NCBI GenBank assembly: GCA_030550025.1
Contig: JAUQQC010000005.1
Span: forward strand, 1-64,000
Source of the DNA: Acidobacteriota bacterium
Lineage (GTDB): Bacteria > Acidobacteriota > Blastocatellia > HR10
Length of the DNA stretch: 64,000 bases
Direction of reading: 5' to 3'
The position numbers and the translations under genes were made by a program. Below, piece by piece: positions 57,428 through 64,000 of the stretch. Position 1 is the stretch's first letter. Each line of letters opens with the position of its first letter. The notes beneath the pieces were generated by a model. It ran no database searches and had not been told where the DNA came from. It saw only the letters and a program-made list of their open reading frames with translations.

Positions 57428-58501
57428 TCACACCTCGAGGGCATGTAACGCTTCCTCATACAGCTCCGACCAATAGGACATGCGCTCGACCACGCGCAAT
57501 TGCCGGTACAGTTCGGGATTTTCGAGCAAGCGCGCGGCTCCGAGGACGACGGCTTCGACCGGATGCTCGGCACGCACGATGACCAACTGCAATTGGTCGC
57601 TCAGCCACTGATCCAAGCCGTGCAGGAGCGATCCCCCTCCGCTCAGCACGATCCCGCTCTGGCATACATCGTGCGCCGCATCTGGCGGTGCTTGTTCCAG
57701 GACTCGTCGGATGCCGTCCCGAATAGCCCGCAGGACCGGTTCGAGCGCCTGAGCGACCTCATGGCTTTGCAACAAAACGCCTTCGGTTCCACCTCCTAAG
57801 ACCGATTTCCCATAGACCTTCACAGTGCGACCGTTCCCCTCCGGTAATGCCGATCCGATCTCGATCTTGATCCACTCGGCCGTCCGCTCTCCGATCACGA
57901 GATCGTAGCGCTTCTGCAGATCCTCGCGGATGGCTTCGGTCATGTCATTGCCGGCGATAGGAAGGGTCTCCGAGACGATCAATCCGTGTCGGGAGGCGAT
58001 GCTGAAGGTCGTCGTTCCGCCGCCAATGTCTACGATCATCCGCGCTGATCCATCGGGAGCGATCGCGTCTGCGCCGAAAGCCGCGGCCAATCCCTCCTCG
58101 ATGAGGTCCACGCGATGAGCCCCAGCTTCACGCGCGGCCTCGATCAAAGCATTACGCTCGGCATCGGTCGCCGACCCCGGGATCGTCGCCATCAGGTGAA
58201 TGCGACGGAAGCGATTGCGACAGATGGGTTCCAAGAAGCGCCGCAGCATGCGCTGGGCCAGGTCCAGATCGGCAATCGTCCCATGCCGCAAGGGACGATG
58301 AACCTCCACATCGTAGGGCTCTCGCCCAAGCATCTCCGAAGCGCGTCGCCCGATGGCGATGACCTCTCCGGTGAAGCGATTCACGGCGACGGCCGAAGGC
58401 TCATGCAACACCAGGCCTCGCCGCGAAGAATAGATGAGCGTCGTGACCGTCCCCAGATCCAGGGCCACGCGTTCCACGAAGAGTCGACGGAAGAACCGCA
58501 T
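57428..58501 (-). CDS. mreB: MreB-like actin homologue (rod shape)
   Basis: The 357-residue actin-fold protein has phosphate-1 motif ALDLGTVTTLIYS near residue 13 and phosphate-2 motif MIVDIGGGTTTFSI near 160. The adenosine motif is SGIVLSGGGSLLHGLDQWL near 290. These fit MreB/Mbl, which directs wall synthesis along the membrane. An amphipathic N-terminus (MRFFRRLFVERV) may bind the membrane. mreC and mreD do not follow. ATG 58501 has GAGGAGG upstream, with a hairpin nearby in the leader. Confidence 0.88.
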   Translation of the reverse strand: MRFFRRLFVERVALDLGTVTTLIYSSRRGLVLHEPSAVAVNRFTGEVIAIGRRASEMLGREPYDVEVHRPLRHGTIADLDLAQRMLRRFLEPICRNRFRRIHLMATIPGSATDAERNALIEAAREAGAHRVDLIEEGLAAAFGADAIAPDGSARMIVDIGGGTTTFSIASRHGLIVSETLPIAGNDMTEAIREDLQKRYDLVIGERTAEWIKIEIGSALPEGNGRTVKVYGKSVLGGGTEGVLLQSHEVAQALEPVLRAIRDGIRRVLEQAPPDAAHDVCQSGIVLSGGGSLLHGLDQWLSDQLQLVIVRAEHPVEAVVLGAARLLENPELYRQLRVVERMSYWSELYEEALHALEV

Positions 58502-58935
58502 CTTCACTATCCTCCTCGGCCCTTGCGCACTCTCCAGGCGCAAGAGCCTCGTACGTCTTCTTAGATGCAAGCGGCGTGCCAGAGGCCGCCTCTGGCCTTC
58601 ACCAGTAGTCGCCCGCCGAAACCCGCATGTCCCCATTCCCGTCCTCCCACGTCAGTAGCGAAGACTTCCCTCTTGGAATAACGGGAGTGGCGAATTTGCG
58701 CCTTCTGCAGAGACCAAATCGCCACAGATGAAGAAGGCGGTGCGAAATCTCTCCTCCCCGACTCAGCGGTCGAGTGCCCCCATTTGAAGCGACTCCTGGG
58801 CCGACCGGTGCACGTGAGAAATGGCCTGGCCGTGCGGCACATTATTTGCTTAACTTCGTAAGTGGAAGCCCTCGCGAAATGCGGTGCTGTTTGTGAGCGA
58901 AGCGGCTTCACAAAGACACCAGGAGGCGAAGGCGT
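58502..58935. other. Divergent intergenic region between mreB and hsp20
   Basis: This is 434 bp with no credible gene. On the mreB side there are two perfect hairpins: CTTGCGC/GCGCAAG (58522-58544, 9-nt loop) and GCCAGAGG/CCTCTGGC (58578-58596, 3-nt loop). I found no CIRCE element and no full heat-shock sigma promoter before hsp20; only a CCCCATTT-like block (58777-58784) was seen. Confidence 0.6.
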
Positions 58936-59379
58936 ATGATGCGCATTCGACGTGGCGACCCATTCCGCGAACTGATGAACCTGCAAGAGGAGATCAATCG
59001 GCTCTTCCGCGAAGTCTTCCGCGCGCGTCCGGAAGAAGAGGTGGCCGGAGGATGGACGCCGGCTGTCGACATCTACGAGAACACCGACGGCATGGAGATC
59101 CTCTTCGATCTGCCAGGCATCAACAAGAACGAGATTCAGGTGAGCGTGGAGAAGAACATCCTCACCGTCAGCGGCGAGCGCCGATTGGAGCATGAGGATC
59201 GGCCCGACAGCTATCATCGTGTGGAGCGCCCCTATGGGCGCTTCAGCCGCAGCTTCACCCTCTCGCCCAACATGGACATCGAGAACATCAGCGCGGAATA
59301 TCGCGATGGCGTGCTGCGGGTTTTGATCCCGAAGAAACCGGAAGCGAAGCCTCGGCAGGTGGAGATCAAAGTGAAATGA
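58936..59379 (+). CDS. Hsp20/alpha-crystallin small heat-shock protein
   Basis: The 147-residue chaperone has an N-terminal arm (DPFRELMNLQEEINRLF), the alpha-crystallin domain from about residue 42 (WTPAVDIYENTDGMEILFDL) and the closing motif YRDGVLRVLIPKK. The C-terminal I-x-I/V-type tail is present as VEIKVK. It holds unfolding proteins in the cytoplasm. AGGAGG precedes the ATG. It is followed after 63 nt by grpE, forming a stress gene pair. Confidence 0.94.
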   Translation: MMRIRRGDPFRELMNLQEEINRLFREVFRARPEEEVAGGWTPAVDIYENTDGMEILFDLPGINKNEIQVSVEKNILTVSGERRLEHEDRPDSYHRVERPYGRFSRSFTLSPNMDIENISAEYRDGVLRVLIPKKPEAKPRQVEIKVK

Positions 59380-59442
59380 CCTCAGTCTCCCCGGCGATCC
59401 CCTCGATCGTCGGGGAGGGCCTGCGATGTCGGGGAGGCGCGC

Positions 59443-60060
59443 ATGATCGAGCGAGAGGATCGGCCTTCAACGGAGCGCCATGAGGAATTGGCTCCCGCGC
59501 GTCCGGCCGAGAGGGTGCGCGATATCTCGGAACTGGCGCATTTGACGGCCGAGGTGGAGCAACTCCGCCGGGAGCTGGCTGCCGAACACCGTCGCTATCT
59601 TCGAGCCTTGGCCGACTTCGACAACTATCGCAAGCGCATCGAGCGGGAGTTGAGCGAGCGCGTGCGCGAGGGCGTGCGCAAGGTCCTGTTGGACGTGTTG
59701 CAAGTGCTGGATGCCTTCGAGCACGTCCTGGGCCTGGAGAAGGAACGGACGGAACCGACAACATCCCCGACGGGCGAGGCCTTGCAGCTGATTCATCGTC
59801 AACTGGTGCGGCTCTTGGAAGCCTGCGGCGTTCGCCCCTATGAGAGCCTGGGACGGAAATTCGATCCCGCTCTGCATGAGGCCGTCGAGGCGATCCCCAG
59901 CCGCGAGCATGAAGAGCAGACGATCGTGCGGGAAGTCCGAAAAGGGTATCGTTGGGGGGATCAGATCTTGCGCCCGGCGTGCGTCGTCGTCACCGTCGCC
60001 GAACGTCCCTCGCGAGAGCCGTCTCATCCGACGGGATCAGCCGAGACCTTCCCGCAGTAG
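59443..60060 (+). CDS. grpE: GrpE nucleotide-exchange factor
   Basis: The 205-residue cochaperone releases ADP from DnaK. It has a long N-terminal coiled coil (LTAEVEQLRRELAAEHRRYL) leading to ALADFDNYRKRIERELSE. The C-terminal beta domain contains GRKFDPALHEAVEAIPS and REVRKGYRWGDQILRPACVV. ATG 59443 follows GGGGAGG. dnaK and dnaJ are not next to it. It converges with cdd. Confidence 0.94.
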   Translation: MIEREDRPSTERHEELAPARPAERVRDISELAHLTAEVEQLRRELAAEHRRYLRALADFDNYRKRIERELSERVREGVRKVLLDVLQVLDAFEHVLGLEKERTEPTTSPTGEALQLIHRQLVRLLEACGVRPYESLGRKFDPALHEAVEAIPSREHEEQTIVREVRKGYRWGDQILRPACVVVTVAERPSREPSHPTGSAETFPQ

Positions 60061-60071
60061 GGGCTGCTCGT

Positions 60072-60124
60072 CTCTGAAGAAGAGCTTCCGGTCGCTCCAT
60101 GGGCCGCCATGGCGCTCTTCAGAG
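60072..60124. terminator. Nested hairpin between convergent grpE and cdd
   Basis: CTCTGAAGA (60072-60080) pairs with TCTTCAGAG (60116-60124). Inside, CCATGG-GCCG-CCATGG (60097-60112) forms a second stem. It reaches the cdd stop codon and could end transcripts from both sides. Confidence 0.5.
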
Positions 60125-60508
60125 CATTCGTCCATCAAATGGCTCCGGGAGCAACTCCCGAAGCGGCTGCACCCGCACCTGACCTTTGAGGTTGGCCGAG
60201 ACGACCATCAGATCCGGCGCGAACTCCCATAACACCTGGCGACACGCCCCGCAAGGGGAGATAGGGCTCTCCGTATCGGCGACGAGCGCGATTCGCGAAA
60301 ATCCGCGAATGCCCTCGGAGACCGCCTTGAATAAGGCCACGCGCTCGGCGCACATGGCCAAGCCATAGCTGGCATTCTCGATATTGCATCCGGTGAAGAT
60401 GCGGCCATCGGCCACCAACAGAGCCGCGCCGACGGCGAAATCCGAATACGGCGCATAGGCGAGGGCGCGCGCGGTCACGGCGTGCTCGATCAACTCGGCA
60501 TCGGTCAT
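60119..60508 (-). CDS. cdd: Cytidine deaminase
   Basis: The 129-residue homotetrameric-type enzyme deaminates cytidine and deoxycytidine to uridine. The zinc site is C-A-E in LAMCAERVALFKA with SPCGACRQVLWEF, so all three ligands are Cys. YSDFAVGAALL and GCNIENASYGL are the substrate loops. It lies immediately after udk, which overlaps its ATG, so it is the last gene of the nucleoside salvage operon. Confidence 0.95.
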   Translation of the reverse strand: MTDAELIEHAVTARALAYAPYSDFAVGAALLVADGRIFTGCNIENASYGLAMCAERVALFKAVSEGIRGFSRIALVADTESPISPCGACRQVLWEFAPDLMVVSANLKGQVRVQPLRELLPEPFDGRML

Positions 60509-61167
60509 CGCATCGCTCCTTCCGGCTTCTCGACCTCGGCCAGATAGGCCTTGATCTTCTCGATAATGAGATCAATGCCGACCACGTTATACCCCCCTTC
60601 GGGGATGATGATGTCCGCATAGCGCTTGCTGGGCTCGACGAACTCCAGATGCATCGGACGCACCGTCTCCAGATACTGTCGGATCACGGACTCGACGGTC
60701 CGACCGCGTTCGGAGATGTCGCGGAGGAGACGGCGAATGAATCGAAGGTCATCGGCCGTGTCCACGAAGATCTTCAAATCCATGAGGGCGCGCAAGCGCG
60801 GATTCTCGAAGACGAGGATACCCTCGACCAGGATGATGGGGCGGGGTTCGATGTGGCGCGTCTCCGGCCGACGCGTGTGGGTCGTGAAATCGTAGACGGG
60901 CTGTTCGATCGCTCGACCCGCGCGCAGTTCCTCGATATGCTGGATGAGCAAGTCCGTATCAATCGCATCAGGGTGATCGAAGTTCACCCGGTGCCGCTCC
61001 TCCAGTGGCAAGTGGCTCAAGTCCTTGTAATAGGCATCTTGCTGCAGGTAGACGACGCGGTCGGCGCCAACGGTCTCCAGGATCTTCCGCGCGACCGTCG
61101 TCTTGCCGGAGCCGGTCCCCCCACAAATCCCGATGATCAAGACGCGACGTGCTTCGGCGCCGCTCAT
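60505..61167 (-). CDS. udk: Uridine kinase
   Basis: The enzyme of about 220 residues phosphorylates uridine and cytidine. The P-loop is GICGGTGSGKTTVA near residue 11. DHPDAIDTDLLIQHIEEL and VYDFTTHTRRPET then ILVEGILVFEN complete the family pattern. I use ATG 61167; a GTG at 61182 that overlaps the purine phosphorylase stop would add five residues. It overlaps cdd by 4 nt and follows the phosphorylase gene. Confidence 0.93.
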   Translation of the reverse strand: MSGAEARRVLIIGICGGTGSGKTTVARKILETVGADRVVYLQQDAYYKDLSHLPLEERHRVNFDHPDAIDTDLLIQHIEELRAGRAIEQPVYDFTTHTRRPETRHIEPRPIILVEGILVFENPRLRALMDLKIFVDTADDLRFIRRLLRDISERGRTVESVIRQYLETVRPMHLEFVEPSKRYADIIIPEGGYNVVGIDLIIEKIKAYLAEVEKPEGAMR

Positions 61168-61178
61168 ATCCCTGCGGT

Positions 61179-62045
61179 TCACTCCTTCGGTATCGCTTCG
61201 GTCTGGGTGACCTCGACTCTCGAAAGGCTGGGGATGAGCCGGTCCAGCAGCGTCCGAAGCCGCTCCTGCACGCGCGCCGCAGCAGCCAAGACCTCCTCAT
61301 GGCGCAGCGGACGTTCGGCGATACCCGCCGCCATATTGGCGATCACCGAAAGGCCGAGTACTTCTATCCCCATGTGACGCGCGACGATCGCTTCGGGGAC
61401 TGTGGACATGCCCACAGCATCCGCGCCCAATTGACGCAGCATTCGAACCTCCGCGGGCGTCTCATAGCTCGGCCCGCTCACGGCCGCATACACGCCTTCC
61501 TCCAACACAAGGCCGATCTCGCGCGCGACTTCCTGAGCCAGGGCGCGCAGTCGTGGGGAATAGACATGCGTCAGATCGGGAAAACGCGGGCCGAAGCGCT
61601 CGTCGTTTGGACCCCGCAGCGGATTCACCCCCATCAGATTGAGGTGATCGGCGATGAGCATGAGCGAGCCGGGGCGAAAGCGCGGGTTGATCCCTCCGGC
61701 CGCATTCGTCAACACTAACTGTCGAACGCCGAGCGCGCCGAGCACGCGAATCGGGAACGTCACTTCTTCCATCGAGTACCCTTCGTAGTAATGGATCCGG
61801 CCCTGCAAGGCGGCAACCGTCGTCGTCTGGAGCCGCCCAAGCAGGAGCCGTCCCGGATGTCCCGCAATGGTGGCCGCGGGGAAATTCGGGATCTCCGCAT
61901 ACTCGAGCGCCACCGCGTCGGCCAAACTCCCGACCACATCCCCCAATCCCGATCCCAAGACGAGGCCAATTTGTGGCCGCATCGCGCTCCGATCGCGGAT
62001 GAACGCGACCGTTTCCCGAACGCGTTCGTACAAGGACTTCGTCAT
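61179..62045 (-). CDS. Purine nucleoside phosphorylase (trimeric PNP type)
   Basis: The 288-residue enzyme cleaves inosine and guanosine with phosphate. It shows the type II PNP blocks GLVLGSGLG near residue 27, AALQGRIHYYEGYSMEEVTF, TNAAGGINPRFRPGSLMLI and SGPSYETPAEVRMLRQLGAD followed by VGMSTVPEAIVARHMG. These mark the trimeric PunA/DeoD2 kind rather than hexameric DeoD. It is part of the salvage operon with nupC upstream and udk downstream. Confidence 0.94.
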   Translation of the reverse strand: MTKSLYERVRETVAFIRDRSAMRPQIGLVLGSGLGDVVGSLADAVALEYAEIPNFPAATIAGHPGRLLLGRLQTTTVAALQGRIHYYEGYSMEEVTFPIRVLGALGVRQLVLTNAAGGINPRFRPGSLMLIADHLNLMGVNPLRGPNDERFGPRFPDLTHVYSPRLRALAQEVAREIGLVLEEGVYAAVSGPSYETPAEVRMLRQLGADAVGMSTVPEAIVARHMGIEVLGLSVIANMAAGIAERPLRHEEVLAAAARVQERLRTLLDRLIPSLSRVEVTQTEAIPKE

Positions 62046-62092
62046 CTCATCCCCCTTTCGCCGCTCATGCTAGACCGAAGCCGCTTCGGCGG

Positions 62093-63547
62093 TCAACTGA
62101 TCAGCCCAGCGATCGTCCCGGTTAAGCACGTCGTCAGGAATCCGCCGATCATCGCCCGCAACCCCAATTCCGCGAGATCGCCCCGCCGATTGGGTGCGAT
62201 CCCTCCGATCCCGCCGATCTGAATGCCGATGGAGGCGAAGTTGGCGAATCCACAGAGCGCGTAGGTGGCGATCATCACCGAGCGCGGATGCAGCTCCGAC
62301 TGCACGCGCGCCAGCTCCGCATAGGCGACGAATTCGTTGAGAATGAGCTTTTGCCCGAGCAGATTCCCCACCTCGGTGATGTCCGCCGTCGGCACGCCCA
62401 TGAGGAAAGCCAATGGCGCGAAGAGCCGACCGAGGATCCACTGCAGGTTCGGCGGGATGAAGCTCACACGCGCGTGCAGGAAGCCGAGGATCGCATTCAC
62501 CAAGGCGATCAGGGCGATGAAGGCGATGAGCATGGCCGCGACATTGATGGCCAAACGCGCCCCATCGCTCGCTCCGCGCGCGGCCGCTTCGATCACATTC
62601 CGATCCTCGGTCTTCACCTCGATCCTCACCACGCCGCGCGTGAGCGGCTCCTCCTTCTCCGGGATCAAGATCTTCGCCATCATGATGGCGCCGGGCGCCG
62701 CCATGACGCTCCCCGTCAACAGGTACACGGGATTGATCCCCATGCCGATGTAAGCAGCCATGACGCCCCCGGCGATCGTCGCCATGCCACCGAGCATCAG
62801 ACAGAGCAATTCCGAACGCGTCATCGAGGGCACGTACGGGGCGATGATCAATGGCGCCTCCGTCTGCCCCATGAAGACATTGGCCGCCGCAGCTAAGCTC
62901 TCGGCCCCGCTCACCTTCATCGTCCACGCCATGAACTTCGCCATGGCGAGCACAATCCGCTGCATGATGCCGAGATAATAGAGGATCGAGAAGAACGACG
63001 AGACGAAGATGATCGTCGGCAACACGCGAAAGGCGAAGATGACGCCCAGACGCTCTCCGGCCAGCGGTCCGAAGACGAACGCAGCGCCTTCGACGGAGAA
63101 GGCCAAGAGCCGGCGGATCAGCTCGCCGAGCTGATCGAAGAACCATCGTCCCGGGATAGTTCGCAGAATGAGCAGCGCCAGGGCGATCTGCAACCCCACA
63201 CCCCAGAAGAGGACGCGCAGGCTCACCTCGCGCGGGCTGTTCGAGAGGAGGAACGCGATCCCCAAGATGACGAGGACGCCCACAAGCCCAACCAACCGCG
63301 TCCTCCAAGGGACGGCGGCCGCGCGCGCGCGATCGCGCATGTCGAGCGATGGTCGCTCATCCCCTTGAATCGCCCCAGCGAGTGCGTGTTCATGCGCCGT
63401 CGGCGCCGAAGGGGCGGATGCCCTGGGCAAAGCTGCGAGCGCGCGCACCTTCTCCCCTTCGATGGCGAGGGAGAGGATTCCCGCTCCCGCGAGCAACGCG
63501 CCCAGGACGAGTCCAACTTTGCATCGAAAGGCTCGATCCGTCTTCAT
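62093..63547 (-). CDS. NupC-family concentrative nucleoside transporter
   Basis: The 484-residue membrane protein has the CNT nucleoside-binding hairpins: MGQTEAPLIIAPYV and LILNEFVAYAEL, matching residues that contact nucleoside in the Vibrio transporter structure. An extra N-terminal helix and a loop of about 90 residues precede the core, making it longer than usual. It imports nucleosides with a Na+ or H+ gradient. It lies between pyrimidine phosphorylase and PNP, so uptake and breakdown are encoded together. Confidence 0.93.
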   Translation of the reverse strand: MKTDRAFRCKVGLVLGALLAGAGILSLAIEGEKVRALAALPRASAPSAPTAHEHALAGAIQGDERPSLDMRDRARAAAVPWRTRLVGLVGVLVILGIAFLLSNSPREVSLRVLFWGVGLQIALALLILRTIPGRWFFDQLGELIRRLLAFSVEGAAFVFGPLAGERLGVIFAFRVLPTIIFVSSFFSILYYLGIMQRIVLAMAKFMAWTMKVSGAESLAAAANVFMGQTEAPLIIAPYVPSMTRSELLCLMLGGMATIAGGVMAAYIGMGINPVYLLTGSVMAAPGAIMMAKILIPEKEEPLTRGVVRIEVKTEDRNVIEAAARGASDGARLAINVAAMLIAFIALIALVNAILGFLHARVSFIPPNLQWILGRLFAPLAFLMGVPTADITEVGNLLGQKLILNEFVAYAELARVQSELHPRSVMIATYALCGFANFASIGIQIGGIGGIAPNRRGDLAELGLRAMIGGFLTTCLTGTIAGLIS

Positions 63548-63602
63548 CCCCCCTCCTGAGCTCGTGAAGGTTTCGGGCGGAAGGCCCGACGCTGTCGGAC
63601 GC

Positions 63603-64000
63603 TCACACGATGGCTCTGATCAAGGGATCGGGCGGCGGCGCCGTAGCGCCGATGACGAACGCCGCACGGACTTGCTCCAAGGCGCGCGGGAGCCGTTTGT
63701 CGTCGTTGTAATAAAGCGTGCAGAGCGCTTCCCCACGCGTGACGGGCTCGCCCACCTTCTTGTGGACGATGAGGCCGACGGCATGGTCAATAGGTGCGTG
63801 AAGCTGCTCACGCCCGGCGCCGAGCAGCATGGACGCTGTGCCCAGCCGCTCAGCATGAGCTTCGACCACCACGCCTTCGGCTTCCGCGCGATAGTCGAAG
63901 CGGAATCGCGCCTGCGGCAAGCGCGCGTAATCGTCCACGACGCGCGGATCGCCGCCTTGGGCCTCGATGATCTCCCGGAACTTCTCCAGTGCAGCTCCGC
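63603..64000 (-). CDS. Pyrimidine-nucleoside/thymidine phosphorylase, C-terminal part (partial)
   Basis: The 132 C-terminal residues are in the window and the start is beyond the right edge. EKFREIIEAQGGDPRVVDDY and the C-terminal alpha/beta domain (EAHAERLGTASMLLGAGRE, then HAVGLIVHKKVGEPV) are typical of pyrimidine-nucleoside phosphorylases. The enzyme splits thymidine or uridine with phosphate. It is the first visible gene of the operon running toward cdd, 55 nt before nupC. Confidence 0.9.
   Translation of the reverse strand, partial: GAALEKFREIIEAQGGDPRVVDDYARLPQARFRFDYRAEAEGVVVEAHAERLGTASMLLGAGREQLHAPIDHAVGLIVHKKVGEPVTRGEALCTLYYNDDKRLPRALEQVRAAFVIGATAPPPDPLIRAIV

Noticed and set aside
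58660-58935. CIRCE or heat-shock sigma promoter before hsp20
   Set aside because: No TTAGCACTC-type inverted repeat. The CCCCATTT block has no matching CTTGAA element at the right distance.

Overview
The window is about 64 kb of a GC-rich bacterial chromosome. No rRNA, integrase, intact insertion sequence or CRISPR array was seen. The gene mix suggests a member of the Acidobacteriota or a relative, perhaps a thermophile. The pointers are several secreted S8, S9 and tricorn-type peptidases, a fused branched-chain E1 dehydrogenase, a two-subunit molybdenum hydroxylase, and a Cmr/Cas6 module. This placement is inference; no taxonomic marker was compared.

Layout. Positions 1-7447 (minus): cas6-cmr1-cmr2-cmr3-cmr4-cmr5, a type III-B CRISPR effector operon cut by the left edge inside cmr5. 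Positions 7755-13469: an esterase, a pterin dehydratase, an enoyl-CoA hydratase, L-2-hydroxyglutarate oxidase with a TIGR01777 epimerase, and a redoxin-like gene holding an in-frame TGA. Positions 13655-25667: GT39 glycosyltransferase, Lon, an S8 protease, UvrA and a second S8 protease. Positions 25967-33616: fused E1 alpha/beta, tRNA-Val, an AtpZ-like protein, then rplU-rpmA-obgE-nadD-rsfS-rlmH followed by a DksA-like protein and NamZ. Positions 33629-44642: PgsA, a phosphoesterase, tricorn and S9 peptidases, a molybdenum hydroxylase pair and a dienelactone hydrolase. Positions 44819-52273: a small glutaredoxin-like gene with two in-frame TGA codons behind carB, a transpeptidase, an alcohol dehydrogenase-like protein and an acyl-CoA dehydrogenase. 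Positions 52347-60060: a large secreted beta-helix protein, a small exported protein, MreB, Hsp20 and GrpE. Positions 60119-64000: a nucleoside salvage operon (cdd, udk, PNP, NupC, pyrimidine phosphorylase).

The main discovery is two selenoprotein genes that ordinary gene callers would miss or truncate. At 12918-13469 a secreted redoxin-like protein reads Cys-Tyr-Val-UGA in its redox motif. At 44819-45052 a 77-codon glutaredoxin-like protein reads Thr-UGA-Pro-Tyr-Thr near its start and ends UGA-Gly-Val-stop, which is the architecture called UXX-star. Each of the three UGA codons is followed by a possible hairpin whose apical loop lies 19-24 nt downstream, where bacterial SECIS elements sit. 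In the small gene two UGAs only 6 nt apart must be read differently, the first as selenocysteine and the second as stop. The selenocysteine machinery (selA, selB, selC, selD) is not in this window.
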